This document shows, one piece after another, positions 22,922 to 33,991 of a stretch of 64,000 nt of DNA (the first letter of the stretch is position 1; the number at the start of each line of letters is the position of its first letter). The notes below the pieces were generated by a model, which did no database searches, was not told the origin of the DNA, and saw only the letters and a program-made list of their open reading frames with translations. This stretch comes from Symbiodinium natans (taxonomy: Eukaryota > Sar > Dinophyceae > Suessiales > Symbiodiniaceae). The stretch covers positions 62,001 through 126,000 of the forward strand of contig CAJNDS010002345.1 of the NCBI GenBank assembly GCA_905221605.1, written 5' to 3'. The translations under genes and the position numbers were made by a program.

Positions 22922-24695
22922 CTAAGGTCAGCCCAGCGGCCGTGTCGTCAACCGGATCCATGGTGACGCCCTCCTGCAGCATCAGCAACAACACGACCTC
23001 CTCGTGCTGCTGCTGGTGCCTTAGTTGCCGAGTTCATGAGCCCCCCCCCAAAAAAAAAGTGCACACTTTCAGTCCTATAAGGGGGGGATTACAGCAATTC
23101 TCCCAAAAAGGTGTAAAGTGTGCTCACTCAGCTACTAAGGCGCGCATACTCCACGGCACTCAAGCCATGAAGGTCGGGCACGTCCTGGGAGCCTGCGTCC
23201 AGGAGCAAGCGCACGCTGTCGATGTTCCCTTCGTCTGCCGCAACCTAGGCCCAAGATGATATAAAAAAAACGGGGGTGCCCCTTTTTGGCTTAAAGGGGC
23301 TGGTAAGGTAATAACCTGAACCCTCCAAAAAAAAGGGAACAAGGGCCCACTTCTGGGTCCTAGCGACATGTAGGGGCGTCTGGCCCTCGAGGTTCGGGAG
23401 CATGCAGTTGGCCCGGGCCGCCAAAAGCAGGGAGGCACACCAGACATGGTCTTCGTAGCAGGCGTGGTGGAGGGCAGCCCAGCCTGCAATGTCCTAGGCT
23501 GCGGTTTAGGGTTTATATCGGGTTAAGGGTTTAGGGTTTAGGGTTTTTGGGTTTTAGGGCTTAGGGTTTAGGGTCTAGGGTTTAGGGCTTAGTCATAGAT
23601 TTAATCTGAAAAAGGGAGCCTGGCAGCACTAGCCTTCCAAAGAGATAGGGGAATTCGGGCAGTGGGCATCCTACTGAGACTCCTAGCGTCGACCTGATCC
23701 ACGCTGGCGAGGAAGTCCAGAAGCAGTCGGACAACATCCGCATGGCCGTCACTGCAGGCCACCTGAAGGGCGGTCAGTCCGTCGAAGTCGGCGTAGTTCT
23801 GGTTCGCGTTGGCCTGCAAGAGCGACCTCACCTCGGATGGCCCTTAAAGACCTCTGAGATTTTTTCCTGAATATGATGCTCTTAAACCCAAAGAGGGAAC
23901 ATACAAAATGTTCCAAGGGCCCACCCAGTCACAATCTCGAGGTGGCCAACTTCTGCTGCCAAGTGGAGCGATGGCGCACCATCACGGTTGGCTACGTGAA
24001 GGTCAGCCCGACTCTCAATCAGCAGGTTCACCACCTAGGTTGCCCAGTCACCTATAGGCTTTAAAAAGGGTGCCTTTTTGTTCCGAAAAAGGGGCTGATA
24101 AGGGAACCTCAAGCCCCCCCAAAAAGGGAACAGGGGCACTAACTGGGCATCCTAGCCACGGCAAGCTGGCCATGGATGGATGCTTCACCGAGAGGCCACT
24201 TGCCATCCTCGTCCTTTAAGTTCGGATCTTGCGGCCGCTGCAGAAACCACTCCTGCACCATTGTTGGGGGGTACTACCCTTAAAAAAGGGGGGGGGGGTA
24301 CTACTTAAAAATGACAACGTTTGTTCCTTAGTGGGTTTGAATCTTGATAAACATGTAGAAATACTTTTCAAGAATGACCCAGACTCGACTGTGACGACAT
24401 ATCCGCGGGCTGCGGCAAGAGTGAGCTGGCCGCGCTGCTCTGCATCTGTGTCCTGGAAGCCACCCAGCACCACGAGCTGCAAGTCGAGAGGCAGCTTCAA
24501 GGGGGGATGCAGGTAGCAGTTCAGGGGAAGAATGTCATTCAGAGGAACTCCACCAATCAGAAGCCGAATTCTGAATCGTGGTATGCCGATGAGCCGGCTG
24601 AGATGTTGCTTCAGAGCCCTCCCATTCGGAAGCAACTCCGCAACATCCGCCGGGATCGGCAGTTCTGCTCCGGACAACCCGGCGATCCGCAACAT
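22922..24695 (-). CDS. Ankyrin-repeat protein with N-terminal beta-grasp-like segment, seven exons
   Basis: Exons on the minus strand: 24387-24695, 24160-24252, 23933-24034, 23691-23831, 23368-23493, 23144-23244 and about 22922-23019. All joins through exon 6 preserve frame exactly, and the repeats then have the usual spacing. Exon 1 starts at ATG and encodes a roughly 75-residue segment with alternating hydrophobics (RALKQHLSRLIGIPRFRIRL), like the ubiquitin-like leader of many dinoflagellate ankyrin proteins. Ankyrin motifs follow, e.g. GQLA/VVNLLIESRAD, GHLEI/VRSLLQANAN, GLTALQVACSDGHADVVRLL, GWAALHHACYEDH and GQTPLH/VAADEGN. A protein-binding scaffold role is inferred; the partner is unknown. 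Donors are GA (introns 1 and 4), GT (2, 3, 5) and GC (6). Intron 4 holds a telomere-like array. The 3' end is unresolved. Confidence 0.82.
23020..23143 (-). other. Introner-like intron 6 of the ankyrin gene
   Basis: 124 nt, GC-AG. The ends CTTAGTAGCTGAGT and ACTCGGCAACTAAG are inverted repeats. The interior has a second inverted pair (GAGCACACTTT and AAAGTGTGC) and T/G homopolymer runs. The intron starts GCG and the next exon starts GCA. Confidence 0.7.
23245..23367 (-). other. Introner-like intron 5 of the ankyrin gene
   Basis: 123 nt, GT-AG. It starts GTCGCTAGGACCCAG and ends GGGCCTAG before an exon starting GTT. The CTAGG/CCTAG ends are inverted, and the interior carries CCCTTTTTTTTGG and AAAAAGGGGCACC blocks shared with intron 2. 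Confidence 0.7.
23494..23690 (-). other. Ankyrin intron 4 containing a telomere-like array
   Basis: 197 nt between exons 4 and 5, which join in frame as QVDIAGWAALHH. The GA donor (GACGCTAGG) mirrors the first bases of the next exon (GAC). Positions 23503-23592 are TTTAGGG variants on the plus strand, so the transcript carries CCCTAAA units, followed by the acceptor GCAGCCTAG. This is direct evidence of telomere-like repeats inside an intron of a recognisable gene. Confidence 0.78.
24035..24159 (-). other. Introner-like intron 2 of the ankyrin gene
   Basis: 125 nt, GT-AG, starting GTGGCTAGGATGCCCAG and ending ACTGGGCAACCTAG before an exon starting GTG. The inverted termini (GGATGCCCAGT and ACTGGGCAACC) match the larger TAGCCCAGT family at 52384 and 62662. 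Confidence 0.75.
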
Positions 24696-25007
24696 TGCGC
24701 CACAAGTGGCAGAAAATCGGTTACATCAGGACCGGACCTGCCCTCGGTTTGCTAGATATGCGCTAGCGATGCACCTTGCCGGCATCTTCGCGTACGTGAC
24801 AAGCTGAATCAGACTCAGCCCGTCTATCCTGCCGGGATAGCTAGGGAAACGAGATGAAGACTTTCATGGGTGTTACATCAACCGGCAGATACCAAGCCCT
24901 GAGCACCTGGATTCTTACCCTCAGGGCCTTCATTAGACCCAGGGTTGGGGGCAGGGTCCCTGCACGACGCATCTGTAAACCCTAAACCCTAAACCATAAA
25001 CCTAGAC

Positions 25008-25059
25008 CGGAGTTCGCATCCCGGCGAGCTGAAGCGAAGCCGGCGGCGGGATTCTGCAT
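25008..25059 (-). CDS. Putative exon, unknown protein
   Basis: Acceptor CTTTGCAG, reading MQNPAAGFASARRDANS to a GT donor (GTCTAGG) at the edge of a CCCTAAA array. Confidence 0.38.
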
Positions 25060-25225
25060 CTGCAAAGACCCTGATCTAGGGTGTAGGGTGTTAACTTCGG
25101 GTGTGTTTAGAGGGTTGAGGTTTGATCCCGAAGCTCCCATACTCTAAGGCCTCTAGGCCAACGCCCGAAAAGAGTTCCTAAACCCTAAACCCTAAACCCT
25201 CAACCCTCAACCCTAAACCCTAAAC

Positions 25226-25278
25226 TCCCCTCCAAGGGCCCGGCAGGCTCGCTTGGCATCCTCGAAGTTCGCATACAT
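25226..25278 (-). CDS. Putative exon resembling a C-type-lectin-like segment
   Basis: Acceptor CCCTCTGAG, then MYANFEDAKRACRALGG. The pattern of aromatic, A.xA..C..LGG resembles the first helix of C-type-lectin-like domains (typically W..A...C...G), and the GMYEHFDAESAA exon at 38774-38830 looks related. The only GT donor is the GTTTAG of the adjacent telomere-like array. The family assignment is tentative. Confidence 0.45.
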
Positions 25279-25299
25279 CTCAGAGGGGTTTGGGGTTAG

Positions 25300-25315
25300 G
25301 GGTTAGGGATTTAAG

Positions 25316-25348
<33 letters not shown>

Positions 25349-25360
25349 GGGGTGGGGGGG
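25300..25360. repeat. T-run followed by a long G-run
   Basis: About nine T then some 26 G, nearly uninterrupted. Similar T/G or C/A double homopolymers occur at 26050-26090, 33885-33915, 40675-40703 and 50941-50971. Confidence 0.85.
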
Positions 25361-26714
25361 TTTAGGGAATTTACGGGTTTAGGGGCTTAGGGGGCTGTGG
25401 GCGGCTTTGGGGGGGCCACCTGGTTGTAGCATCGACACATCCCCTACTGGGTTCGGAGTTAGGTTTCCAGGAGCAGGGCTTCAGGGTTCGATTTTGAGAA
25501 GTTAATGTGGGTTTAGGGTTTAGGGTTTAGGGTTTGGGGTTTGGGGTTAGGGTTTAGGGTTTGGGACTTTAGAGGCTGGCACCTCCATGCACATACAGCA
25601 TCACTTCGAAACCAGCTGGGGTTCAGAGGGAGCGTTGATCGTCCCAACCTAGACCCCTGACTTTGAACCCTTTGAAAGCCCCTAAGCAAATCTAAACCCT
25701 TAGCTGAACCCTAAACCCCTAAACCCTAAACCCTAAACCTTAAACCCCAAACCCTAAACACCCTCGAAGTCTCAGTGGGCTGGGCGCGCGGACCCCATGC
25801 GTCTCAGTACCCCAATAGTACTGATACCATGGTACCTGGCTGTCAAGAGAGGGAACTCTTTAGTGCTAAGCCCTAAACCCTAAACCTAAACCGCCCTAAA
25901 ACCCTTAAACACCTTGAGCCGAAAAGCCCTAAACCCTAAACCCTAAAAACCCTAAAGTAGCCCCTCAAGCCTTCACACCTTAAGCCTTAATGCCCTGCTT
26001 AGCCCAAAAAGCCCGAAGTGCCGGAGTTTTCTGTACGAAGTTCTATATTCTTTTTTTTTTGGGCGGGGGGGGGGGGGGGGGGGGGGGGCAGAGGACGATC
26101 TCCCCAACAGACCGCTGACTCGGGTTAAGGCTTGGGGTTTAAGGCTTGGGGTTTGGGGTTTGGGGTTTGGGGTTTAGGGCTTCGGACTCAAGGCTGGTGA
26201 CTTTTGGTGGTTGAAGTTATTCTCCATGCAACTTTTGGGGTTTGGGGTTTGGGGTTTAGGGTTCAAGGCTGGTGAAGCGGTCTCGGCACTTCTGGTGGTT
26301 GAACCCTAAACCCTAAACCCTAAACCCTAAACACTAAACCCTGAACCCTAAACCCTAAACCCTAAACCCTAAACCCTAAACTCAGGCGTCGCTATCGCAT
26401 TGAACGCCTGGATGTCGAGGATTGGCTCAAGTTCAACTCTTGGGGATGCTTTAGAGTTCGGAGTCCTCGTTCACGGTTACCGTCAACCCTAAACAGTCCT
26501 CAAAAAACCCTAAAACCTCCTGAAACCCGAAAAAACCCTGAGAAAAAAAAGAGGCTGACTTCAGGTTTAGGGTGGCGAGCTGTTGGTGCAGGAGTCGAAC
26601 AAAAAAAAAGCCCTAAACCCTAGACCCTAGACCCTGGACCCCCAAACCCTAAACTCTAAACCCCAAACCCTAAACCCGAAACCCGAAGCCCACGAAAAAA
26701 AAAAAAAAAAAAAC

Positions 26715-26779
26715 GCTGCACTCGGGCACCCAGGTATCTGAGATCATGTTGAACTGAAAGAAGGGCTCCCCTTCACCGC
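26715..26779 (-). CDS. Putative exon, unknown protein
   Basis: Acceptor CAGATGAG, then 21 full codons including EGEPFFQFNMISDTWVPECS. It ends at a GTTTTT donor that begins a long T-run. Flanked by telomere-like arrays on both sides. Confidence 0.48.
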
Positions 26780-27106
26780 CTCATCTGAGGATTCAGGGTT
26801 TAGGGTTTAGGGTTTAGGGCTTGGGGCTTGGGGCTTAGGGCTTAGGGTTTAGGGTTTAGGGTTTAGGGTTTAGGGTGTGGGGTTTGGGGTTTTGGGGCTT
26901 GGGGCTTCAGGATTAGGTGGCTGGGCGGGGCTCAACATGGCATCCATACGGGAAACCGAGCCTGCACAACACGCGACCGGAGAACAAGCCTACATCCTAA
27001 ACCCTAAGCCCTAAACCCTAAACCCTAAACCCTAAACCCTCAACCCTAAACCCTAAACCCTCAACCCTAAACCCTAAACCCTAAAACCTAAAACCCCAAG
27101 CCACAC

Positions 27107-27250
27107 GGGTGGTTGTGAACCAGGGCCTCTCTGTCTGGGAGTGCGCATGTATGAATGTCAGGCATCCTACTTCCCTCCAAATGCAAAACAGCCCTATTCT
27201 AGGGCATTGGTGTCCATCTGCAACCAAAGCTTGAAAACCTTCGGAAGGAC
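27107..27250 (-). CDS. Putative 48-codon exon, unknown protein
   Basis: One of the longest clean islands: acceptor AATGACAG, open for 144 nt to a GTGTGG donor. The peptide includes SEGFQALVADGHQCPRIGLF, CIWREVGCLTFIHAH and TERPWFTTT. No recognised family. Confidence 0.55.
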
Positions 27251-27477
27251 CTGTCATTTATCCTAAGCCGTAAACCCTTAACTCTCATCACCCTCTGACG
27301 AAAGTCCTTAACCCCTAAACCCCAGCCACTCTACCATGACCTACGCCCTCCAAGGTCCTAGACACTCTAACTCTACTCCCCAAGCCCCAACAGTCTAGGA
27401 GAACCTTGAAGCCCTACAAACCCTAAACCCTAAACCCTAAACCCTAAACCCTAGACCCCATCTCTCAACCCTGCAAC

Positions 27478-27575
27478 ATCCATCTCATGCCGGGGTGGTG
27501 GCAGCAAGGGGCCAAGCAGGGTCCTGCCAGGAGCTCCGTGGGGGTACCGAGCTTCAGGCTCGGAAAGCTCGGGAT
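27478..27575 (-). CDS. Putative exon, Pro-rich, unknown protein
   Basis: Minus-strand reading LSEPEARYPHGAPGRTLLGP and PPPRHEMDVAG is open across the island between telomere-like flanks. Boundaries approximate. Confidence 0.38.
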
Positions 27576-27734
27576 CAGGGTTTAGGGTTTAGGGTTCCAA
27601 CTTTTGACATGGCTCCCGTGCGGGTTTAAGGGCTTTTGGGGTCCAGGGTTTTCAGGGCTTTCAGGCTTAGGTGCAGCTTCAACCCCAAACCTGAACCCGA
27701 TCGTGGCACGGCCCTGAATACATCGAGACGCCCC

Positions 27735-27814
27735 CTAAACCGCACTGGGCACACCTCGCACACAAAGGGAAAACTCTGTCTGACTGAGTGGGACGATACC
27801 TACAAGCACGCCAC
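27735..27814 (-). CDS. Putative terminal exon, unknown protein
   Basis: Acceptor TTTCAAAG, then GGVLVGIVPLSQTEFSLCVR and GVPSAV ending at TAG. Hydrophobic and protein-like. Confidence 0.45.
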
Positions 27815-27917
27815 CTTTGAAACCCCAAACCCTAAACCCCAAACCCTAAACACCCTAAACATCCTAACCACCCGAACCACCCGAAACACCCTAAACCCCT
27901 GAACCCTAAACCCTAAA

Positions 27918-28335
27918 AAAGCCTAAACCCCCAAACCCCCAAACCCCCAAACCCCCAAACCCCCAAACCCCCAAACCCCCAAACCCCCAAACCCTAAAAC
28001 CCTAAAACCCTAAAACCCTAAAACCCTAAAACCCTAAAACCCTAAAACCCTAAAACCCTAAAACCCTAAAACTAAAACCCTAAACCCCTAAAAACCCTAA
28101 AACCCTAAAACCCTAAAACCCTAAAACCCTAAAACCCTAAAACCCTAAAACCCTAAACCCCTAAAACCCTAAAACCCTGAAACCCTAAAACCCCTGAACC
28201 CTAAACCCTAAAAAACCCAAAAACCCAAAAACCCAAAAACCCAAAAACCCTAAAACCCTAAAACCCTAAAACCCTAAAGCCCCCAAACCCTAAACCCCTA
28301 AACCCCAAACCCTAAAACCCTAAAACCCCAAACCC
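27918..28335. repeat. Array of 8-mer telomere variants
   Basis: Successive homogeneous blocks: CCCCCAAA (about 27926-27990), CCCTAAAA (about 27990-28200), then CCCAAAAA and mixed units. Each variant forms its own run instead of being mixed. Confidence 0.9.
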
Positions 28336-28721
28336 CAAACCCTGCGCGATGCCGGGTCCTGCTTCGATGCCGCGCGCATCGTACCTTGCTCGGTGCTTGG
28401 AGCGCTTAGGGCTCAGGGTTTTTGGGGGGCTTTGGGGTTTAGGGTTTAGGGTTTAGGGGTTTAGGGTTTAGGGTTTAGGGTGTAGGGTTTAGGGTTTAGG
28501 GTTTAGGGGTTTCGGGTATTGGGGGGCATTTCTACGTTTCTGGGTTTTGGGGTTTTGGGTTTAGGGGTTTACATTTAGGGCTCAGGGCGTTGGGAGGCTT
28601 TACTACGGTACTGGGTTTGGGGGTTTAGGGCTTCGGGGTTTAGGGGTTCGGGGTTTGGGGGTTTAAGGGTTTACGGGTTCAGGTTTAGGGGTTAGGGTTT
28701 AGGGCTTTGGGCTTTGCGGCT

Positions 28722-29690
28722 TTGGGGGTTTAGGGTTTAGGGCTCAGGGCTTTAGGGGCTTTAGGGTTCTAAGGGTTTGGGGGGGTGTTGGGGTTGTGAG
28801 GGTTTTGTTGGGGCTTTAGGGTTCTAAAGGTTTTGGGGGGCTTTTAGGGTTCCAAGGGCTTTGGGGCTTTAGGGTTTAAGGGTTTTGGGGGCTTTAGTGT
28901 GCTAAGGGCTTTAGGCCGGGCTTAGGGTTTAGGGCTCAGGGCTTTAGGGGCTTTAGGGTTCTAAGGGTTTGGGGGGGTGTTGGGGTTGTGAGGGTTTTGT
29001 TGGGGCTTTAGGGTTCTAAAGGTTTTGGGGGGCTTTTAGGGTTCCAAGGGCTTTGGGGCTTTAGGGTTTAAGGGTTTTGGGGGCTTTAGTGTGCTAAGGG
29101 CTTTAGGCCGGGCTTAGGGTTTAGGGCTTTAGGGGCTTTAGGGTTCTAAGGGTTTGGGGGGGTGTTGGGGTTGTGAGGGTTTTGTTGGGGCTTTAGGGTT
29201 CTAAAGGTTTTGGGGGGCTTTTAGGGTTCCAAGGGCTTTGGGGCTTTAGGGTTTAAGGGTTTTGGGGGCTTTAGTGTGCTAAGGGCTTTAGGCCGGGCTT
29301 AGGGTTTAGGGCTCAGGGCTTTAGGGGCTTTAGGGTTCTAAGGGTTTGGGGGGGTGTTGGGGTTGTGAGGGTTTTGTTGGGGCTTTAGGGTTCTAAAGGT
29401 TTTGGGGGGCTTTTAGGGTTCCAAGGGTTTTGGGGCTTTAGGGTTTAAGGGTTTTGGGGGCTTTAGTGTGCTAAGGGCTTTAGGCCGGGCTTAGGGTTTA
29501 GGGCTCAGGGCTTTAGGGGCTTTGGGGTTCTAAGGGTTTGGGGGGGTGTTGGGGTTGTGAGGGTTTTGTTGGGGCTTTAGGGTTCTAAAGGTTTTGGGGG
29601 GCGTTTAGGGTTCCAAGGCTTTTGGGCCTTTAGGGTTTAAGGGTTTTGGGGGCTTTAGTGTGCTAAGGGCTTTAGGCCGGGCTTAGGTTT
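28722..29690. repeat. 192-bp higher-order repeat built from telomere-like variants, five copies
   Basis: A marker CTAAGGGCTTTAGGCCGGGC recurs with its GGCC at about 28914, 29106, 29291, 29483 and 29675, giving spacings of 192, 185, 192 and 192 bp. The short spacing lacks one GGCTCAG-type segment. Each copy contains the same ordered set of TTTAGGG/TTTTGGGG variants, so whole blocks were duplicated. Confidence 0.9.
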
Positions 29691-29776
29691 TTCAATTTAG
29701 GCTCAGGGTTTGGGGAGGAGGTTGCTCAGTTCAGTTTTAGGAGGATGCAGCCAAAGTAACGAGCTTACCCTCAAAG

Positions 29777-29852
29777 CTATGGAAACTTTGTAGCTAGGTT
29801 GGCCCACAGAACGGACGAAACATACTCCCAAATACCAGCCTCCTTAACCCAG
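29777..29852 (-). CDS. Putative terminal exon, unknown protein
   Basis: A pyrimidine-rich acceptor (TTTTTTCGTTGTAG) leads into WVKEAGIWEYVSSVLWANLA followed by TKFP and TAG. The classical polypyrimidine tract plus AG makes this a better-than-average exon call. Confidence 0.52.
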
Positions 29853-30104
29853 CTACAACGAAAAAACGGTACATACGAGCATAACCCAAGAGCTATTTCA
29901 TATCCTAGACCTTGCACCCAAATCCGAAAACTTATAAACCCTGAACCCTCAACCCTCAACCCTAAACCCTGAACCCTAAACTGGTCAAAGACTAGGCACT
30001 CAGATGCTCGAAAGTTCTTGTCCGCAGGGGAGAGGATTGCCTCTCAAGCTACCAGATGCCAGCTGCCCGCGCCGCCCCAACGTTTAGGGTGGAGGGTTTA
30101 GGGT

Positions 30105-30440
30105 TCGGGGTTTAAGGTTTAGGGTTTAGGGGTTTAGGGTTTAGGGGTTTAGGGGTCTAGGGGTCTAGGGGTCTAGGGGTTTAGGGGTTTAGGGGTTTAG
30201 GGGTTTAGGGGTTCAGGGGTTTAGGGGTTTAGGGGTTTAGGGGTTTAGGGGTTTAGGGGTTTAGGGGTTTAAGGGTTTAGGGGTTTAGGGGTTTAGGGGT
30301 TTTGGGGTTTTAGGGTTTAGGGCTTAGGGGTTTAGGGCTTAGGGGTTTAGGGGTTTAGGAGTTTACGGGTTCAGGGGTTCAGGGGTTTAGGGGTTTAGGG
30401 TTTAGGGCTTAGGGGTTTGGGGTTTAGGGTTTAGGGTCTA
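30105..30440. repeat. TTTAGGGG 8-mer array
   Basis: About 40 units, mostly TTTAGGGG, with TCTAGGGG and TTCAGGGG variants. Confidence 0.92.
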
Positions 30441-31165
30441 GACACTCTTGGACACATGGGACATCTCCCTGGCCTTTCCGACGTGCTCTACACCCCAAGT
30501 TCTCTCAAGACCACCTTTTGCGTGGCATGGAGTGCCTCAAGTAGTGTGGGCATCCAAATCTGGACGCCCTAAGCCCTACACCCTAAGCCCCTATAAGCCC
30601 CTAAGCCCCCTAAACCCCCTAAACCCCCTAAACCCCCCCCCCCCCTAAACCCCAAACCCCCTACAACCCCCTACAACCCCCTAAACCCCCTAAACCCCCT
30701 AACCCCCTAAACCACCTTCCCTCAAGCGCCCTTCCGGGCCCCTTAAAGCTAACAACCAAGCAGCACCCTCTGCGGAGGAGCCTCTATCCCGCTGCAGGCT
30801 TTCGGCGTGATGTAGGCGGGCTTCTGCTCGGTGCCTGGGGCGATGTAGGGTTTAGGGTTTAGGGTTTGGGGTTTGGGGTTTGGGGTCTTTGTACCAAATC
30901 CCAAACCGCTTGGAAGGCAAGCGATTCTGCTGCACGCCCTCCGCAACCTGGTGTGCTTCGGTTATATTCCGCCCATCTGGCTCGCAGCGTTCGGGGTTCA
31001 ATGGGCTTGTGTGAGGCCATGAGCAGCAGGACCCTAAACACCTTAAGCCCAAATTCGCCTACGCCCACACCCCTGAACCCTGAACCCTGAACCCTAAACC
31101 CTAAACCCTAAACCCTAGACCCTAAACCCTAAACCCTAAACCCTAAACAAAAAACCCTGAACTGC

Positions 31166-31254
31166 CCTGAGCCGCAGCAGAGGCACCGTAGTTGTCCAAG
31201 CAGGTTGCGTTGACCGCGCCGGTGGCGTACTGATTCTGGGTGCACCTCAGGGCG
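31166..31254 (-). CDS. Putative cysteine-containing exon
   Basis: Acceptor GAGTGCAG, then ALRCTQNQYATGAVNATCLD and NYGASAAAQ, ending at a GC donor. Two cysteines and an NAT glycosylation-type site suggest an extracellular or lumenal protein; that is inference. Confidence 0.5.
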
Positions 31255-31384
31255 CTGCACTCAGTGTGGTTTGGGGTTTAGGGTTTAGGGGCTAGGGTTT
31301 AGGGTTTAGGGTTTAGGGCTTAGGGCTTAGGGTTTAGGGTTTAGGGTTTAGGGTTTAGGGTTTAGGGTTTAGGGTTGGGGCCGG

Positions 31385-31438
31385 TAGGGCCGAAGGCCTC
31401 ATGATTTCATGGCCCGTGCACTCAGGGCAGGGTTTAGG
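31385..31438 (-). CDS. Possible short cysteine-rich exon
   Basis: Minus-strand reading CPECTGHEIMRPSALPAP between two TTTAGGG arrays. A CxxC pair is present. Too short to be confident. Confidence 0.3.
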
Positions 31439-31462
31439 GTTTGCAGTTTAGGGTTTAGGGTT

Positions 31463-31544
31463 AGTGGGTTAGTCATGTCATGTTGGTGCACATCAACCAG
31501 AGCCAGCAACATCTGCAGGCTGTGAGCGTCAAAGAACACCGCCC
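31463..31544 (-). CDS. Putative exon, unknown protein
   Basis: Acceptor GTGAGTAG, then AVFFDAHSLQMLLALVDVHQ and HDMTN. Hydrophobic helix-like pattern. Left boundary approximate. Confidence 0.48.
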
Positions 31545-32063
31545 CTACTCACAAAGACGGCCCGGGAGGATATGATGCAAACAGCTTTTGCTGGATATGC
31601 TCTATGCCTCCATGCTCACACGACATGCGACCAGAAGCAACCCACCTGGCACGTTCAATAACTGAAGGATTAGGTTCAAGGGTTTAGGGTTTATAGGGTT
31701 TTTAGGCTTTAGTGTATAGGAGCTATTAGCCCATGCCATCATATCCGAAAGCTCGAGGCCCCGAACCCACACTGTCTGAGCCCGCACCAAGTTTCAGGCC
31801 AAGCTCTAGGACCCTAGGAGGAGCCAACATAGAGAGTCTAGACTCTAAACCCTGAAACCCCTGAAGCCCCAAACCCTTAGAAGTTAAACCCTAAGATGAA
31901 ACAACATGTATACCTTTATACTTTAACCTCTAAGATGCACCACAAGTTATGGCCGAAGCCTGAAACCCACAACAATGTCTATAAACCCTAAACCCTAAAC
32001 ACTAAACCCTAATCCTTAAACCCTAAACCCTAAACCCTAAATCCTAAACCCCAAACCCTCAAC

Positions 32064-32151
32064 CCAGTCTGAGTGGCGGACTGCTCAATGGCCTGGTCCA
32101 TGTCGTCGGCGGTGAACGCCTCGAGGAGGCACTTGATGCGCTTGGTGGCGC
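32064..32151 (-). CDS. Putative exon, unknown protein
   Basis: Acceptor CCTCTCCCAG, 28 full codons including TKRIKCLLEAFTADDMDQAI and EQSATQ, then a GTTGAGGG donor that is itself a telomere-unit variant. Helical, charged composition. Confidence 0.52.
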
Positions 32152-32314
32152 CTGGGAGAGGGATTAGGGTTTAGGCTTTCGGGTTTAGGGTTTGGGGTTT
32201 AGGACTTAGAGAGATTGTCTGGGGTTCTGGGCGAAAGTTTTGGGCGGGTTTTGTTTCTTGCTTGGGCGGGAAGGTTTAGTCCGAGCTTCGGTTGCTTAGG
32301 GCTTCCCGGGCCCC

Positions 32315-32408
32315 TTCTTGGTAGCCCAGTAATCTACAATAAGGGCACTCCTTAATGAGGGAACCTTGAAATAATAAAAGGGAAAAGGGTACCACGGGCT
32401 ACCAATCC
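32315..32408. mobile_element. Introner-like element, TAGCCCAGT family
   Basis: Left end TTGGTAGCCCAGT, right end GGGCTACCAA, 88-94 bp apart; the interior shows the family blocks AAGGGCAC, GAGGGAACC and GGGTACCAC. Confidence 0.72.
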
Positions 32409-33105
32409 CGGCCTCCCGGGATGCTTTGGATCGCTTTGCTGAGCTCGATGTTTTCGAGTTGTCTTGGGATGGGCATTGTAGTTGAGCCAAACAACCCTGA
32501 CAATTCAAAATTAGATCACACACAACTTCTGTTGTTGCCCTGGTCTTGAGGGTTTAGGGCTCTTTCTAGTTCTGGTATCAAGGATTCTGGGTTCAGGGTG
32601 TAGGGCTCAACTGCCGAGCTTGCATTTTGAGACTAATTTTCGGTAGTGCTCAGGGCGTAAGGTGTGGGTCGTTCCCCAGGCCGCTCTTTCGCCAAACTTG
32701 TACACTTGCCACTGACAACCCTAAACCCTACACCCTAAACCGTAAACCCTAAACCCTAAACCCTAAACCCTCACGAATATTCTAAGAAGAACCTCAGGGT
32801 GCTTTTGGGGTTTCAGGGTTTAGGGTTGAAACCTGCAACCCTCCACCTTCTGCGAAAAACATCCTGGCGACAATTATTACGGGCCTGACATGCGGACAGT
32901 TCTCTACATCCTAAACCCTACACCCTAGAGCATGGTAGGCTTCGCATCATAGAACCTCAAACCGGAATCCGAGACCCTAAGCCGAAGCCCCAGGCCCTAA
33001 ACTCGAAGCCCTGAACCCTAAACCCCTAAACCTTAACCCGTAAACCCAAAACCCCAAAACCCCTAAACCCCTAAACCCCTAGACCCTAAACCCTAAACCC
33101 TAAAC

Positions 33106-33181
33106 CCCCCGAAGCGACACTTGGCCCCGGGCGATACTCGTCTTTGAGCGAGTTCAGGCCCTCCTGACTGGCAGACACCAC
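33106..33181 (-). CDS. Putative exon; telomere repeat supplies the donor
   Basis: Acceptor CGCAGCGCAG, then VVSASQEGLNSLKDEYRPGP and SVASG. The exon runs straight into GGGGGTTTAGGG, so the first possible donor is the GTTTAG of the array. Confidence 0.48.
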
Positions 33182-33189
33182 CTGCGCTG

Positions 33190-33620
33190 CGGGTGTTGGG
33201 GGTTTTAGGGGTTTTAGGGGTTTTCGGGGTTTTAGGGGTTTTCGGGGTTTTAGGGGTTTTAGGGGCTTAAGGGGTTTTGGGGGTATTAAGGGTTTTAGGG
33301 GTTTTAGGGGCTTTGGGGGTTTTAGGGGTTTTAGGGGTTTTAGGTGTTTAAGGGGTTTTAGGGGTTTTAGGGGTTCTAAGGGGGTTTAGAGGTTTTAGGG
33401 GCTTTGGGGGTTTTAGGGGTTTTGGGGGGTTTTTAGGGTTTTAGGGGTTTTAGGGGTTCTAGGGGTTTTGGGGGCGTTAGGGGTTTTAGGGGTTCTAGGG
33501 GTTTTAGGGGCTTTGGAAGTTTAAGGGTTTTAGGGGCTTTGGAAGCTTTAGGGGTTTAGAGTTTAGGGGTTTAGGGCTTTAGGGGTTTGGGGGTTTACGG
33601 GGTTTGGGGGGGTTATAGGG
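33190..33620. repeat. TTTTAGGGG 9-mer array
   Basis: About 45 units of TTTTAGGGG with substitutions (TTTTCGGGG, CTTTGGGGG). Confidence 0.9.
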
Positions 33621-33991
33621 TTTAGGGCTTAATCAGGTTGGAGAGCAAGGGGTTTACCTTCCGAACCCCAAAACCTACCTTTTTTGTAGCGTCCCGAATC
33701 ATCCCGTGAGGATCTTCATATTGTCAGCACCTTCAAAATTATTCATATATATATATATATATATCTACTATAATGTTTATTTCTGTTCATTTTTGCCTTA
33801 TTGTTCTTATTTTTTCTTTTGGGGGGGGGTGTTGCAGGTAGGATCTCTACAGCGTAATCCCCCAGGCCGGTCCTAAACCCAAAACCGCCCCCCCCCCCCC
33901 CCCCCCCCCCCCCCCACCCCAATCTTGAGGGGCTTTACGGCTTGTGATTCAGATGCAGAGTGGGCAGTTAAAAACCTTACCCACCTTTTTT

